A stretch of 64,000 bases of DNA, taken from Chionis minor (Eukaryota > Chordata > Aves > Charadriiformes > Chionididae). The notes below the pieces were generated by a model, which made no database searches, had not been told where the DNA came from, and worked only from the letters and a program-made list of their open reading frames with translations. This document shows positions 42,501 to 54,500 of this stretch, one piece after another; within the stretch, counting starts at the first letter, position 1, and every line of letters starts with the position of its first letter. The stretch spans positions 124,001 to 188,000 of the forward strand of contig VZSF01011296.1 in assembly GCA_013398295.1 (NCBI GenBank). Reading direction: 5' to 3'. A program made the position numbers and the translations under genes.

Positions 42501-45500
42501 TATGATCTTACTTCCTCTCAATTGGAGACTGATCAATTTAATTCATAACGCAGGTTTTCAATGTCAAATAAATCATTCATTGACAAAAAAAAAAAAAAAA
42601 ANCTGCCAGGCTTTGTGCCAGACCACGCTTGTCTATCTGCCTAAAATTAAAAAGCAATCACCATATTATAACTATAAATTCATTTGGAGTTCTTTTGTTT
42701 TCTTTTGTTTCCAAAATTTTAATAATCTTATACGGCTTAGAAATGTCCAGGCATCAATAAGAAAGGCCTTGTTTTTACATTTGTCCAATATTTTTCATTT
42801 TTGGTACACTTCTAGCAATTCAGTGTTCACCCACTGTTTTTGTTGAGGGCTGTTTTCTCTAGTAATTTGTTTCTGAAAGCTTACACAGTCATTACAGGCA
42901 ATTACTGTACAGTATCTTTACTCAGTCTATTAAACCTGACACTGAAATAACCTGTGAAAGAAAAATGAGATTTAAAAAGTCAGAACTGCCCCACCAATTA
43001 AACATGGAAGAAGGTATTATAAAGCTAAAGCTCCAATTAAAAGTTGAATGCACAGTGGGAGGACAATAAGGTCCCATGCTTTGTCTTCAAGTGCAAATAA
43101 AAAAGGTTTGCCATTTCAGAACACAGTATTCTGTAATACAGAATTACAGTTTCACTCATCCACTAATATGAGAGAATACGCAGGCACGAATAAATATCAA
43201 AAGCTGAGTTGTTTCACCTGATTGTGTTATCACAAATTCTGGCAAGGATAACAAAACCATGCCTTAAGTGAAAATTGTGAGAGGCAATGATTTTTAAAGA
43301 TCTGCTTGTGGGTTTTTGACATGTACAAATGGGTTATGTTCTGTAATGTTTTCAGGAAAAAATTAAGTGGTATGAGATGCCACTCACAGCAAGCCCATTT
43401 CCTCTTACAGATTTGAAATTTGAACAGTTTAACTGAAGACTGTTTCAGCTCCGCATCCACTACGTTTCTTTTCAAAAGCAAATTACAAATTAACCTCTAA
43501 CAGCATTGCAATCTTCAATAAATATTAGGCTTTTTCATTTATGTAATTTGCAATATTCTCTAATATATGAGTTTGTTGAATATAATCTTTATTTTTGATG
43601 TTTTAAATTATGAAAGCATTCTAACACTTAGGTAAATTAAACATAAGCTTGCCTACCTCCTGGCATCAGATCTAAGTACTAATGTAAAAATCTTGCTTCG
43701 TAGTAAGAAATGTTTTCAAGCACTGATCTTCAGAGAAACATGAAGAGTTCTCCAAAAAATGTACAAAGGTGTTTTTATTGCCAGCGATTTATTCAGAAGA
43801 TACAACTTAACAGGCCTTCAATAATAGATGATGTTGAAACTTTATTCTCCTGTATTATTTTCCACAGCGAAAGGGAGATACATCAGCAGGTACAGCTTCT
43901 GCAGTGGCTGAAGTCTGGGGGGGTTTTGGGTTTTATTTTTAGAATCACAGAATGATTTGGGTTGGAAGGAACCTTTAGAGGTCATCTAGTCCAACGTCCC
44001 CTGCAATGAGCAGTGACATCTTCAACTAGATCAGGCTGTTCTGAGCCCCGTCCAACCTGACCTGGAATGTTTTCAGGGATGTGGCATCTACCACCTCTCT
44101 GGGCAACCTGTGCCAGTGTCTCACCACCCTCATTGTAAAAAACTTCTTCCTTCTATCTAGTCTGTATCTACCCTCTTTTCGTTTAAGGCCATTGCCCCTC
44201 ATCCTATCGCAACAGGTCCTGCTAAAAAGTTTGTCCACAGCTTTCCTGTGGGCCTCCTTTAAGTACTGGAAGGCTCCCTGGGGCTTTCTCTTCTCCAGGC
44301 TGAACAACCCCAGCTCTCTCAGCCTGTCCTCATAGCAGAGGTGCTCCAGCCCTCTGATCATTTTTGTGGCCCTCCTCTGGACCAGCTCCATTTGGTCTAT
44401 GTCTTTCCTGTGCTGAGGGCTCCAGAGCTCCAGGACATGGTAATAACTGCATTTTTAATAACACTTCAGTGCAACATCAGGCCTATAGGGCTGATCTAAT
44501 TGATTTTTTTTTTCTTCCTTCCTATTTTCTCCAGTTTAGGGAACGAGACCTACAATACCTAAACCCAACCCCCTCCAACCATGAAACACCTGGGCTTGGG
44601 TCCCCTCTCTTGCCCCTTCCTACCTGGTGGGGCTCTGCCCTGGGGCTGCTTCCAGAGGATGAAGCATGGCCTCCTCCCCCCAGCACCCTCTCCGGAGCGG
44701 GGCTGGCAGCACCCGACAGCCCTTGCTCTGTTCGTGGGCAGCCGCCCCCACCACCCGCAGCCCAGCTGTGCTCCTCCGAGAGAAGCATCTTCCCACTTGG
44801 AGAAACACGCCAGTCCCCAACATATGCCACTGGCACTCACTGGCAGCTGCAATGAAGCCAGAGACCTCAAAAGGAGGTCATGCTTCTACAGAAATGGACT
44901 AAAACCAAGTATTTTCCTTAAAAAAAAAAAAAAAATCCAGAAAATTGAGTGCACTCACATCAGCTCCCGGCTCTCCAGGCAGGCCGGGGGATCCTGGTTT
45001 CCCTGCATCCCCATCTGGACCCTTCAGGATTCAAATGGATCATTAAACATGTTTCAGAGAGGGAAGCAGAAAGAAAACTCAAAAGCTCTTCTCTCGCAGG
45101 AATGAATGCAAAGTAGCTGAAATCACTTACCGGTGGACCAGGGGGGCCATTCGGACCTCTTTCCCCCTAACAAGATACATAAAGGAAGGTAGTAGTCAGA
45201 GCCACAGAGAACTTTTATGGTCCCTTACAAAAAATACTGATTTGCAGATTATCAGGAATAATCCCAAACTGATTCTTAATGTAGGAAATTAATATTAAAC
45301 CCACATGATCTCTATTATAGACTAAGAGAAACTTCTGACAGGAATTAGGGGAAAATACATAGTAGTTTTGCCAGGAGTAATGCCACAAATCCTTATCATG
45401 CTTTAGTATGAGTGATACTACGTAATCCCTTTTGAGACTAGAATTATAAATCCCCTACAGCCCATTTCAGGCAAACAATCATAGCATATGATGCTGTTTA

Positions 45501-48500
45501 CAGCATAAATAATCCTGTATTTTCCATATCAGAGATGATCTGAAAGGCCACCTTCTGCCCCCACCCCAGCCTGCTAAGAGGTACAAGATCCACCAATTCC
45601 TATGTGGATCGGCAACCAAATTCAAACTCCTCGGGGTCAAATGCTGACAGCGAGGACAATGCAGGTACAACTCAAGGTATTTCCTTGAGGCAGGGCACGG
45701 GACACACTTACATCAATGCCATCGATACCAGGAACTCCTGGTGGCCCTGGCGGACCCGGGGGGCCTGGTGGACCAGGGAGACCTCTCTGACAAAAAATAA
45801 GAAAAAAATAAAAGGAGCAATTAGAGCCTGGTAAACCTGCGCGAGCCAGTCTGGGGGGACCAGCACAATGAGAAGCTGCTTCTATGGGTTAGTCAGGGTG
45901 TCACATCCGTGATGAGGAGCTGTGTCCTCACTCCACGCACGCCAGGACCCACAGGTCCTATACCCCATCTGAGCTGTCGCTGCGACCACCAGCAGCGCTC
46001 CCTTCACGGGCAGAAGAGGGATGAGGTGTTAAACCCCCCCTTCCCAGGACCAGCGGCCCTCCTGCGCCCCTCGATGCTGGCAGGGCCAGGGCAAGGCGAG
46101 GGGGTCTCGACCCCCCAGCCCAGCAGGAGTCGAATGCCGAATGGCAATGACGAAGCGGCAGAAATAAAGAGAGTGATCTTTGCGAATCAAACGCTCAAAT
46201 TCACTGAGCTGCTCCGATTACTCCGTCAGCCAACACAATGGAGACAGTCTTCCTACAGAGAAAATTTAAAACAGCCCTTTCCCTGCTCCACTGCCGGGCT
46301 CAGTGGTTTCCCCTGTTTCCTCGGGATTACATTAGCATCTACAGAGGTGCTTTCTCAAAGCACCAGGCTCCCAGGGGGGAGGTGGGAGGCGCCACCAGCC
46401 TTGGGAAAGCAAGAGAAAGAGTTTTACAGGTCTCCTTCTCTATAATGGGGGACTGTTCTCCTCGGAGCCAGCTCCAGCCACGGCTCCACAACGGTGCTCT
46501 GTGAGCAGGAGCTGGCCCGGAGCCCCACTGGGGCCCTGAGCCCGGCCTCTCGCTCCCCACCGCGCTGCCGCCCCGGACACCTCTCCTCCCCACACCAGTC
46601 TGCCCAGTAATAATCCACCCAGCGGTGGTTGCCGATGGAGCTCAAGCCCCAGCCGTGTCACCGGGCGCCAGCATGATGCCCACCGGCTGGCACCGCGTAG
46701 GTGCGCACACACGCGGCACCCACCGCCCCGCTGTCGCCTCGCCTTTGCCAGCCCCACGTCCAGGGTCAAGTACAGCTCCTGAGGGGGAGCAAAGGGTGGA
46801 GAACCCCCCAGCGGGCGGGTGCCAGGGCGTGGCAGAGAGTGGCCCTCCGTCCCACACCCTTTTCCCTGGGCAGGGAGCCCCGTCCCTTCCCTCGCACTCA
46901 CCTCGATCACCGCCTGGCTTATCTGCGAGGGAGAAAAAGAGGGTCAAAGTCAGGATAGACTTACTTGAGCCAGGCAGAGGCCAACAACCTGCAGGAAAAG
47001 CGCCGGCGGCAGGATGCCCCGCAGAGCCCGGGCCATGGCGGTGCAGGCGAGAGCGGCGGGGCGGCCGAAAGGTGATTCCCGCTCCGCAGCCCCTGGCCAG
47101 CGGCTGGCGAGCGCCTCGGGGGGCGGGATGCGGGGGAGTGGAGGAGAAGCGAAGGCTGGGAAGGGGAGGACTGAGCGCCGGCAGGCAGCGCCTTAACCCT
47201 TTGCCCCGCGGCCGTTGCTCTGGGCACCGACCCGCACCTTCCCCCGCCCCCGCCGCGGGTTTCCCGCCGTCAGGGTTTGTCGNNNNNNNNNNNNNNNNNN
47301 NNNNNNNNNNNNNNNNNNNNNNNNNNNNNNNNNNNNNNNNNNNNNNNNNNNNNNNNNNNNNNNNNNNNNNNNNNNNNNNNNNNNNNNNNNNNNNNNNNNN
47401 NNNNNNNNNNNNNNNNNNNNGGCAGGGCAGGGCAGCGCAGCAGCATGCAGGGCGCTCACCCGGGCCGGCAGCTCGCCGCAGCCTTCACGCTGGGGTCGCA
47501 GGGGGTCGCAGTGAATCACCATCCACTGGATTTCAAACTGGCGAAGGGGATAAAGACGATGTTAAACCGGGTCAGGGGGGTCACACTGGCCCAGGGGGCA
47601 CCAGGAGGAACACCCGGCAGCTGAGAGCATGCTTTGAGAGGTAGTTAATTAACGACGATAGCGACGGGCGTATCGCAGAGCTCAGCCCAGGGCAGGGCTT
47701 CACCCTGCACTCCCCCACCCCCCGCTAGGTAATAGGTGTCTGTGAAATTTCACATCTTCTTTGAACATTTGTATTCGGCACTGGAAAATGATACGGGATT
47801 AAGGCAAACGTCTTCTCAGAAGCTGCAGCTGAAACTCACTTGATGTGATACACAGATTAAAAACCTCTGCTGAAAGTTACGGAATAGCTCAAACATACAG
47901 TTTCAGGGGTATATCCGCTGAGATATAACGCATCGTGTGGAATTTTAAGTACCAGAAGCGTATTACATTATGCATATTTATTGTACTTAGGTTTTAAAGT
48001 CTTGGGTTGTTTTCCCTTCCCATCACACACAGTATCAGCTTGGCTTATGAACCACTAATGAGTGGTTTATCCAGAGATTTCTCAGTTTGATGATAAAATT
48101 CTGAGGCTCCTGTTCCTCTCTGTTCATTACCGATGGCTGAGGAGTTAGTGGGAAGAAAGTTTTGCGCTTTTTTTCTTGTTACAACATAGAGCCCTGGTAC
48201 GGAAAAGACTCTAATTTTGTTTTTCTGAAAGGATGAAAATAAAGTGCATGTCTGGGGCTTTTCACTTCTTATTTCTTTGCTTCTCTGAGTCTTTCTTCTT
48301 ATTTCATGGAGCTAAAGTAGCTCCCCACCACCCCTCCCACAACCTAATGTGTCAGTGCTTCCTCGCTGCCTCCTGTGCTCCCTCTGGGATATCTCCTGGC
48401 TCTCTTCAGTCCTGCCCCATCACTGATGCAGAAGGCAGACTGTCATTCTGAGATGCTTTCCTCTCCTGCCACCATCCTTAAATTGACATTGTTCCATACC

Positions 48501-51500
48501 AACTGCTACAGCTAATAAATGCTTTGAGTCTGACGTCCTTTATCATCTCTCCAAGACACCGACATATCCACGAGTTGCTTCTGGGTTTGGTTTCTTTTTT
48601 CTTTGCTTTCACCTTCACCACTTTGGTGCTGCTGCTCCTGAAATCCTATCACATCTCTATTGTTCTGTTTACTTTGCCCTCATCCCAGTTTCCAGGGTGC
48701 TGAGACTAGAGCACAAAAGAGGCACTACCTTCATTTCTTTTACCTGTTACCTGACACCACTATCTGGGAGTCAATTCTCCACCTCCTTTAGCCAATCCAC
48801 ATTTTAAAACCTTTCCCAGTCCTTAATAATAGATAACTGAATGTCATAATATACATACAAAAGAACTAGATGTATATTATTATATAATACTACCACACAG
48901 CAATATGATAAGAAAAATAAGAGGGTATCAGGAATCTGAAGACGAGGATTCATAAAAAGGCATAAAAATGGCATCAAATGATACCTATATGATTTGTTTC
49001 ATACTGTACATCCGGATTCTGAGTCCTGAGTCTCTACATTATTTACTTCTGAAGTTCACTTGCAGAGAGAAAGAGGTCTATAACTGGCTCTAGAAGTTTA
49101 TGATCTATTTCTGATTTAAATAATAATCTATTTCTGATTTAAATTAAAACAGATACGGGTTTAAGTGACAGAATTTTTACTTTTTCAGTTTGTCTGTTTA
49201 ATAGTAAATTAAAATTACATTAAATAACATTAAAATTATGAAGTCATTCATTCAGTAGTTAAGAAATCCCTGTACACACTTAATCTGTACGTAATCTGAA
49301 ATTGTGTGATTCCACACTTCTTTCCTTAGAACGCTTCCCTCATTCACAAGACCAAATGAGCAAGGCCATGGAAGTAGTTTCCATACCGCAGAAACTTTAA
49401 ATTTGGAAGTAAATTGGGAAAAAGGTGGTAAAAAAAGAAAGGATGGCTCTGTGGAAAAGGTAGAAAGATGCCACTGAATGAACCTGCTTTTGCGTCACAA
49501 TTCTTATATAGTGCTGACAAATTATTTAAATCAAAACAGCTACATTGGAAGCCATTCTGCATGGGGTGGAAGGAGGGAACTGGATGCCTGAAATGAAGTA
49601 TCTGGCAAAAAGACTGATCGGTAGCAAGTGTAACTGAAATCAATAGTTTTGAGCTGTGCTTTCAACTTTTAATATGGTACAAAATATGCCAACACTGAAA
49701 AAATTACTTTTAAGACATACCACCAGTAGCCAATATCTGCATTTGCACATCCTGGGTTTTTTATGTAGATAATCATCACTTCTTTTTTGGGTTTTTTTGG
49801 GTTTTGTGTGTGTGTGTGTATGTGTGTCTGTCTGATTTGGCTTCTGTAGTAAGGTTAGAAAGATTTGAGATGATAAAATGTTAATTACCGGGTTGTGTTA
49901 GACTTTGATGCATGACTGTCAAAGTGCCAGTATCTGTGTCTTGAGAATACTACTAGCAAATGCACATACATTTTTTTAAGTTTGAACCCAGTTTTTCAAC
50001 TTTGAACTTAATCAATATTAAAATCGAGATAAATTTATTAATGAGATTATAAGATGTGACTGCTTGCTGCAGTGGGAACTTGACTCGCTAAGTCAGGAAA
50101 TCCTTTTAGTGTCTCAGATGTTTTCTTCCAGCGTTCTTGAATGGCCAACCAATCACTTTGTTTTGTTCAAGAAGGGATTTGAGTGGTGAGCATTAAGTAA
50201 GGGCTGGTACTCTCATGAGTTTAAGATACACACCAAAACATCTGAATAAATGAGGCAGGCATCCTCTGCAGAAAAGATACCTAGAATTATTTACAAAGCA
50301 CTGTACCATAATGTGAATGTAAAAGGAGCTGAAATATTTTCAACATGCAGCTTTAATTTGACATTTCTTAGTTCCCAGTTGCTTAGTCAGGCAGCATTAT
50401 TTTTTTTAAAATGAACTGTGTCTGCTCTGTAAATTTCTTGCTTAGAGGTTTTGTTATGGTTTTGAGGCCGTATAAAACAAAAATTGAGATGAAGCCTGTC
50501 TGACTTTTTTAAAATGAAAAAATAAAACTTTTTCATTGGCAAGGTAGCAAAAAGTGTGACTGGCCTCCCATTGATTTAGGACAGGTGAGAGAAGGGCAAA
50601 TATGTCCTAGCTTTGCTGTCAAGGTACCTTTTCCCTCGCCAGTATTTCACAATGATCTTGTTAATTATGTTAAGCTGATTTAAAGGACGCCACTATTTGG
50701 AATATGTCTCATGAAAATGTTCTATCCATATCAGGTGTTACTGAGGATGAAGAATAGGCACAAAGTTCTCAGAAATCAACCTCAGGTAAATCATGGGTAA
50801 TCATAAAGAAAAGTTATTAAAACGTAAACTTTTAAGACCCATAGGTATTTAAGACCCATAGGTCAGTATTTCTGACATCCATTTTCCAAGATTCTTACAG
50901 GATTTCCATTTTATCTTAATTTCTTAGTCAGCACAGATATAATTGGATTAGTTATGTCTGTCTGTTCACTATGTTGCCCTCTGAAGTTCTGTGGAAATGC
51001 CTGCCAATGCCCATAGCTTTGCACATCTCAGGATGAGCTACACAATTCAACTGTCTTATTAGGGCTTTAGATGAGAGAGGTGAAGGTTAAGTAAGATGTA
51101 GATGAAACCTAAATAGGTACGGCATCAGTCACAGAGAAGCATTTAGCAGTACTGTAGGCTCTCAGGAAAACCATGACCCTCAGAGCATGTTTGTAGGTTC
51201 CTTCTGGGAGAACTGGCTCCCTGTGACCTGCTGGGCTGTTGCTGCCTCTGGGATGAGCCACAGGAAGACATCCCTTCAGGGGAAGTACAACTCAACTGAG
51301 CAATTTTCAGGTGAAGGTTTTCTGCAATTTTTTTGTCAATTATATCTGTGTTCTAAGGGAAGTTTGGTATCGACTGTTTGTACAATTGTTAAGCAACCAA
51401 GAATAAGCTGCACATATTTAAACATATCTAATTCTAGAGCTTAAAACATGTTTTAAACATGTTTTATCCGTTTTCCTACATCTCTGTAATGGGTTTTTTG

Positions 51501-54500
51501 AGCTTCACTTTCCTTGCATCTTTTTTCAAACCCTTAGAACGGGTACAGAAAATTCTGCTGTTACTTGACTTTCCATAGCAAGGGTTCAGCCTTCTGAATG
51601 TGAGATTTCACAGGGTGAAAAAAGCCTGAGACGTGACTTTTTTACAACACGTGGACACAATCTGTTCTATGGTCTAAATTAATACCTGTTCAGCAAATAT
51701 TGATAAGCAGCTTCCTCTTAGACATTACAAGTCATGTAACTTCCCTGAACTAGTTAGCAGGATTAAATGCCAATTAAACAATCAGCAAGGATCACTTCTA
51801 GCAAAGTGTTTGGCATCTATTATGAAAAAATCAGAGTAATGCCTCAGAAATCGCAGAAACTAAGGCAATTTATACCATCTCACAGCAGTTAATCTTTGAG
51901 CAGTAAGAAATGAATGCCCTTAACTTTCTATAAAACACGTGATTTAGGAAGTAAGTTCCTTTCCAGTTTTGAAATGATGATCAATCTTGTATTTCTTAGA
52001 GTTTATAGTGGATTATTTGAATTACTTTTAGATAAAAAGAGCTATTTTCTTTTTTATCTAAAAAAGGATAAAATGCAGCTGTAAACCTGTATAAAAATTT
52101 GCCCTCCATAAAACATTCCAGAAATCCTGGAATAAATCTTTGTAAAGGCTCAAAGGCAAGTCATAGTTTCTAATGGAACTCTATTACTCTCCTAGGCAAT
52201 CATAGTAAAAACAAGCAATAAAGAATCTCTTTTAAAATGACATGTATTACAGTGCACCTATGAGAAGCTGACCTATTCTGCAAGATAAATAGAGTGCTCA
52301 CGGAATACTGCAAGAAAGAAGAATAGGAAACACATATTTTATGTCCTTTAAAAATCATACCACTGGAAGTAATATACTTTAACAATGCATGGAACGAAAT
52401 TAGAAATTGTGCCTTGGACATATTAAATCATAGAATCATAGAACCATAGAATGGTTTAGGTTGGAAGGGACATAAACATCATCTAGTTCCAGGCCCCTGC
52501 CATGGGCAGGGACACCTTCCACTGCACCAGGTTACTCAAAGCCCCATCTAACCTGGCCTTGAACACTTCCAGGGATGGGGCATCCACAACTTCCCTGGGC
52601 AACCTGTTCCAGTGTCCCACCACCCTCATGGTGAAAAATTCCTTCCTAATATCTAAATCTAAATCTAACCAGGACAGCTGAGATGCTTAAACTGAGTATA
52701 GTCAAGCAAGTTAAAGGACAAGCCTAGAATACCCCCAAACATAGATTTATTTACTTGATTTAAAGAGAAAATAAATGCACAGGCTAAAACAGAAACTTGT
52801 GCAATATAAACAGCCATTTTTAAATTACTAGTCCATCACATTGTGTGATTTCATTATCATAATTTCAGCAAATATGGTCTTCCTAAATCTCCATTTTTAT
52901 AATATCAGGTTGGACCACTACCATTGTCAGTTTTGGCTTCATAACACAGGCCATGCAAATCAATTTAGCGAGGCTTATGCCAAACCCACAGTTCTGTCTG
53001 AATTAAAGTGTATTTTTAGGCATCCAAACTCAGCTTAAAAATGTAATATGATGCTTGCCTTCTTCCTTACCTGATAATTTGTTACAGTGCTTCATTATTC
53101 TTTTTGTCAAAAAATGTGCCTCGTACTCCTGTTTTAAGGAATTCCTGTTTTAAGATTTGGATTTTTTTGTAAAATACACTAAATGTGACTGAATCTTCCC
53201 AGAAACATGCTAAAGGAGTGAACAAATACTTTGCATGATAAGTGGTGAATTTTAAAAATCACTTCATTCCATTGCGTCCTTTTATCCTTGAAGAAAGGTG
53301 TCCTGTACTTCACGTAGCTTCATACTGGTGCCTGTTGATGTACGTTCTTAAGCATAGATGAGGCAGAAGTTAACACTAGACACTCTTCCCCTACCAGATG
53401 CCTGAGGACCCTAGGGCAACCGGTGTTCCTCATTTGTATACCTCGCTGAAAAGAGCAAGTCCCTGCAAAACATGGGCTGGAGAGGAAGGTGGACAAAATT
53501 CCGTATTTCCTCTGCTGCTTTTCCTGATTTCTTTAATTCTAGCCAAAGGTCAGGTAGAGCATCAATGGAGAAGGGGGGAAAGTCCAAGTTCTTGCCAAGG
53601 TGACCTTCATACCACATCTCTCTCCTGCCATTTCTAATTATTATCTCAAGAGGCAACAGGAACCATCCTCGTTTTTAAAGGAATGACTCTGTGTCTAACT
53701 TGAGGGCATGGTTTACTGTAGCATTGTATACTAAGTGTTGTAATACTATTACATTAATACCTATAGCTTGCTGTGCATTTAATCTAAATATCTTTCCAAA
53801 GAGGAATACAATATTGGGGTAGAAATTTTTTCATCCTAGTAACATGTATAGAATATGCAATATGCAATGCATGTATATTCTATGTATAGAATATGCAATT
53901 TTCATCATCCCACCCATCCATTCATCCACCAGAATCTCTCAAATGACTTAGTAAAGCTATGTATGCATTAATCACTACATTATCAGCTCCAGCTGATTAC
54001 TTTTGAATGACATTTTCAAAGAATAACTTTTGTTTTCACCAGAATTAATATAACTTTTCAGCTATTGATATTTCCTAATCCACATCAGTAGCAACATACT
54101 TGGTAGCCACTTTCAGAAACCTGGGGTAGTTTTCTGTTGTTGTATTTCAGGTAGAACTGATTTCTCTCCTGTGCAATATAGTAACCTGTACATACAGAGG
54201 TGATGAAGCATGAGATAGTTTTTTTGTTGCAACATGTCCCCTTTCAAGCTTATACAATGCTGATTATCCTGTGGCCACATTTTTTGCAAACAACATGAAA
54301 TATAGTCAAAAGATTATCTCATTTCATTGTTTTTATTTCAAAGTTGATGCAAAACTTCAGTGTAGGGATGTGGAAAATGGTTACAATATATTAACTGTCT
54401 GATTCTCTTTTGCCTTTCAACTTGTTTTGAAATGAGTACCTTATGTGTGTGTGTGTATATATATATATATATGGGTGTAACTTACCATTTATATGTTCCT

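Larger units (their letters stand above)
46540..47720 (-). promoter_or_regulatory. CpG island with the internal COL9A1 promoter
   Basis: A sharp GC- and CpG-rich block stands in otherwise AT-rich intronic DNA and surrounds exons 6, 1* and 7. Upstream of the exon 1* ATG there are several GC-box-like runs (for example CCCGCCCCC type near 47112-47122 and 47240-47260) and a weak TTAAGG element near 47190, but no canonical TATA box. The 138-base N gap (47283-47420) falls where the promoter core could be. Boundaries are approximate and judged by eye. Inferred role: TATA-less start for the short isoform. Confidence 0.75.

Noticed and set aside
44364..45105. Overlapping 163- and 174-codon plus frames
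   Set aside because: They cover an antisense CR1 tail, a GC-rich intron patch and the antisense of exon 10. Frames are open on both strands, so composition explains them.
46625..47644. 339-codon open frame on plus across the CpG island
   Set aside because: It runs antisense over exons 6, 7 and 1*, includes the N gap as unknown residues, and is rich in Pro, Gly, Arg and Ala, as expected of GC-rich DNA without stops.
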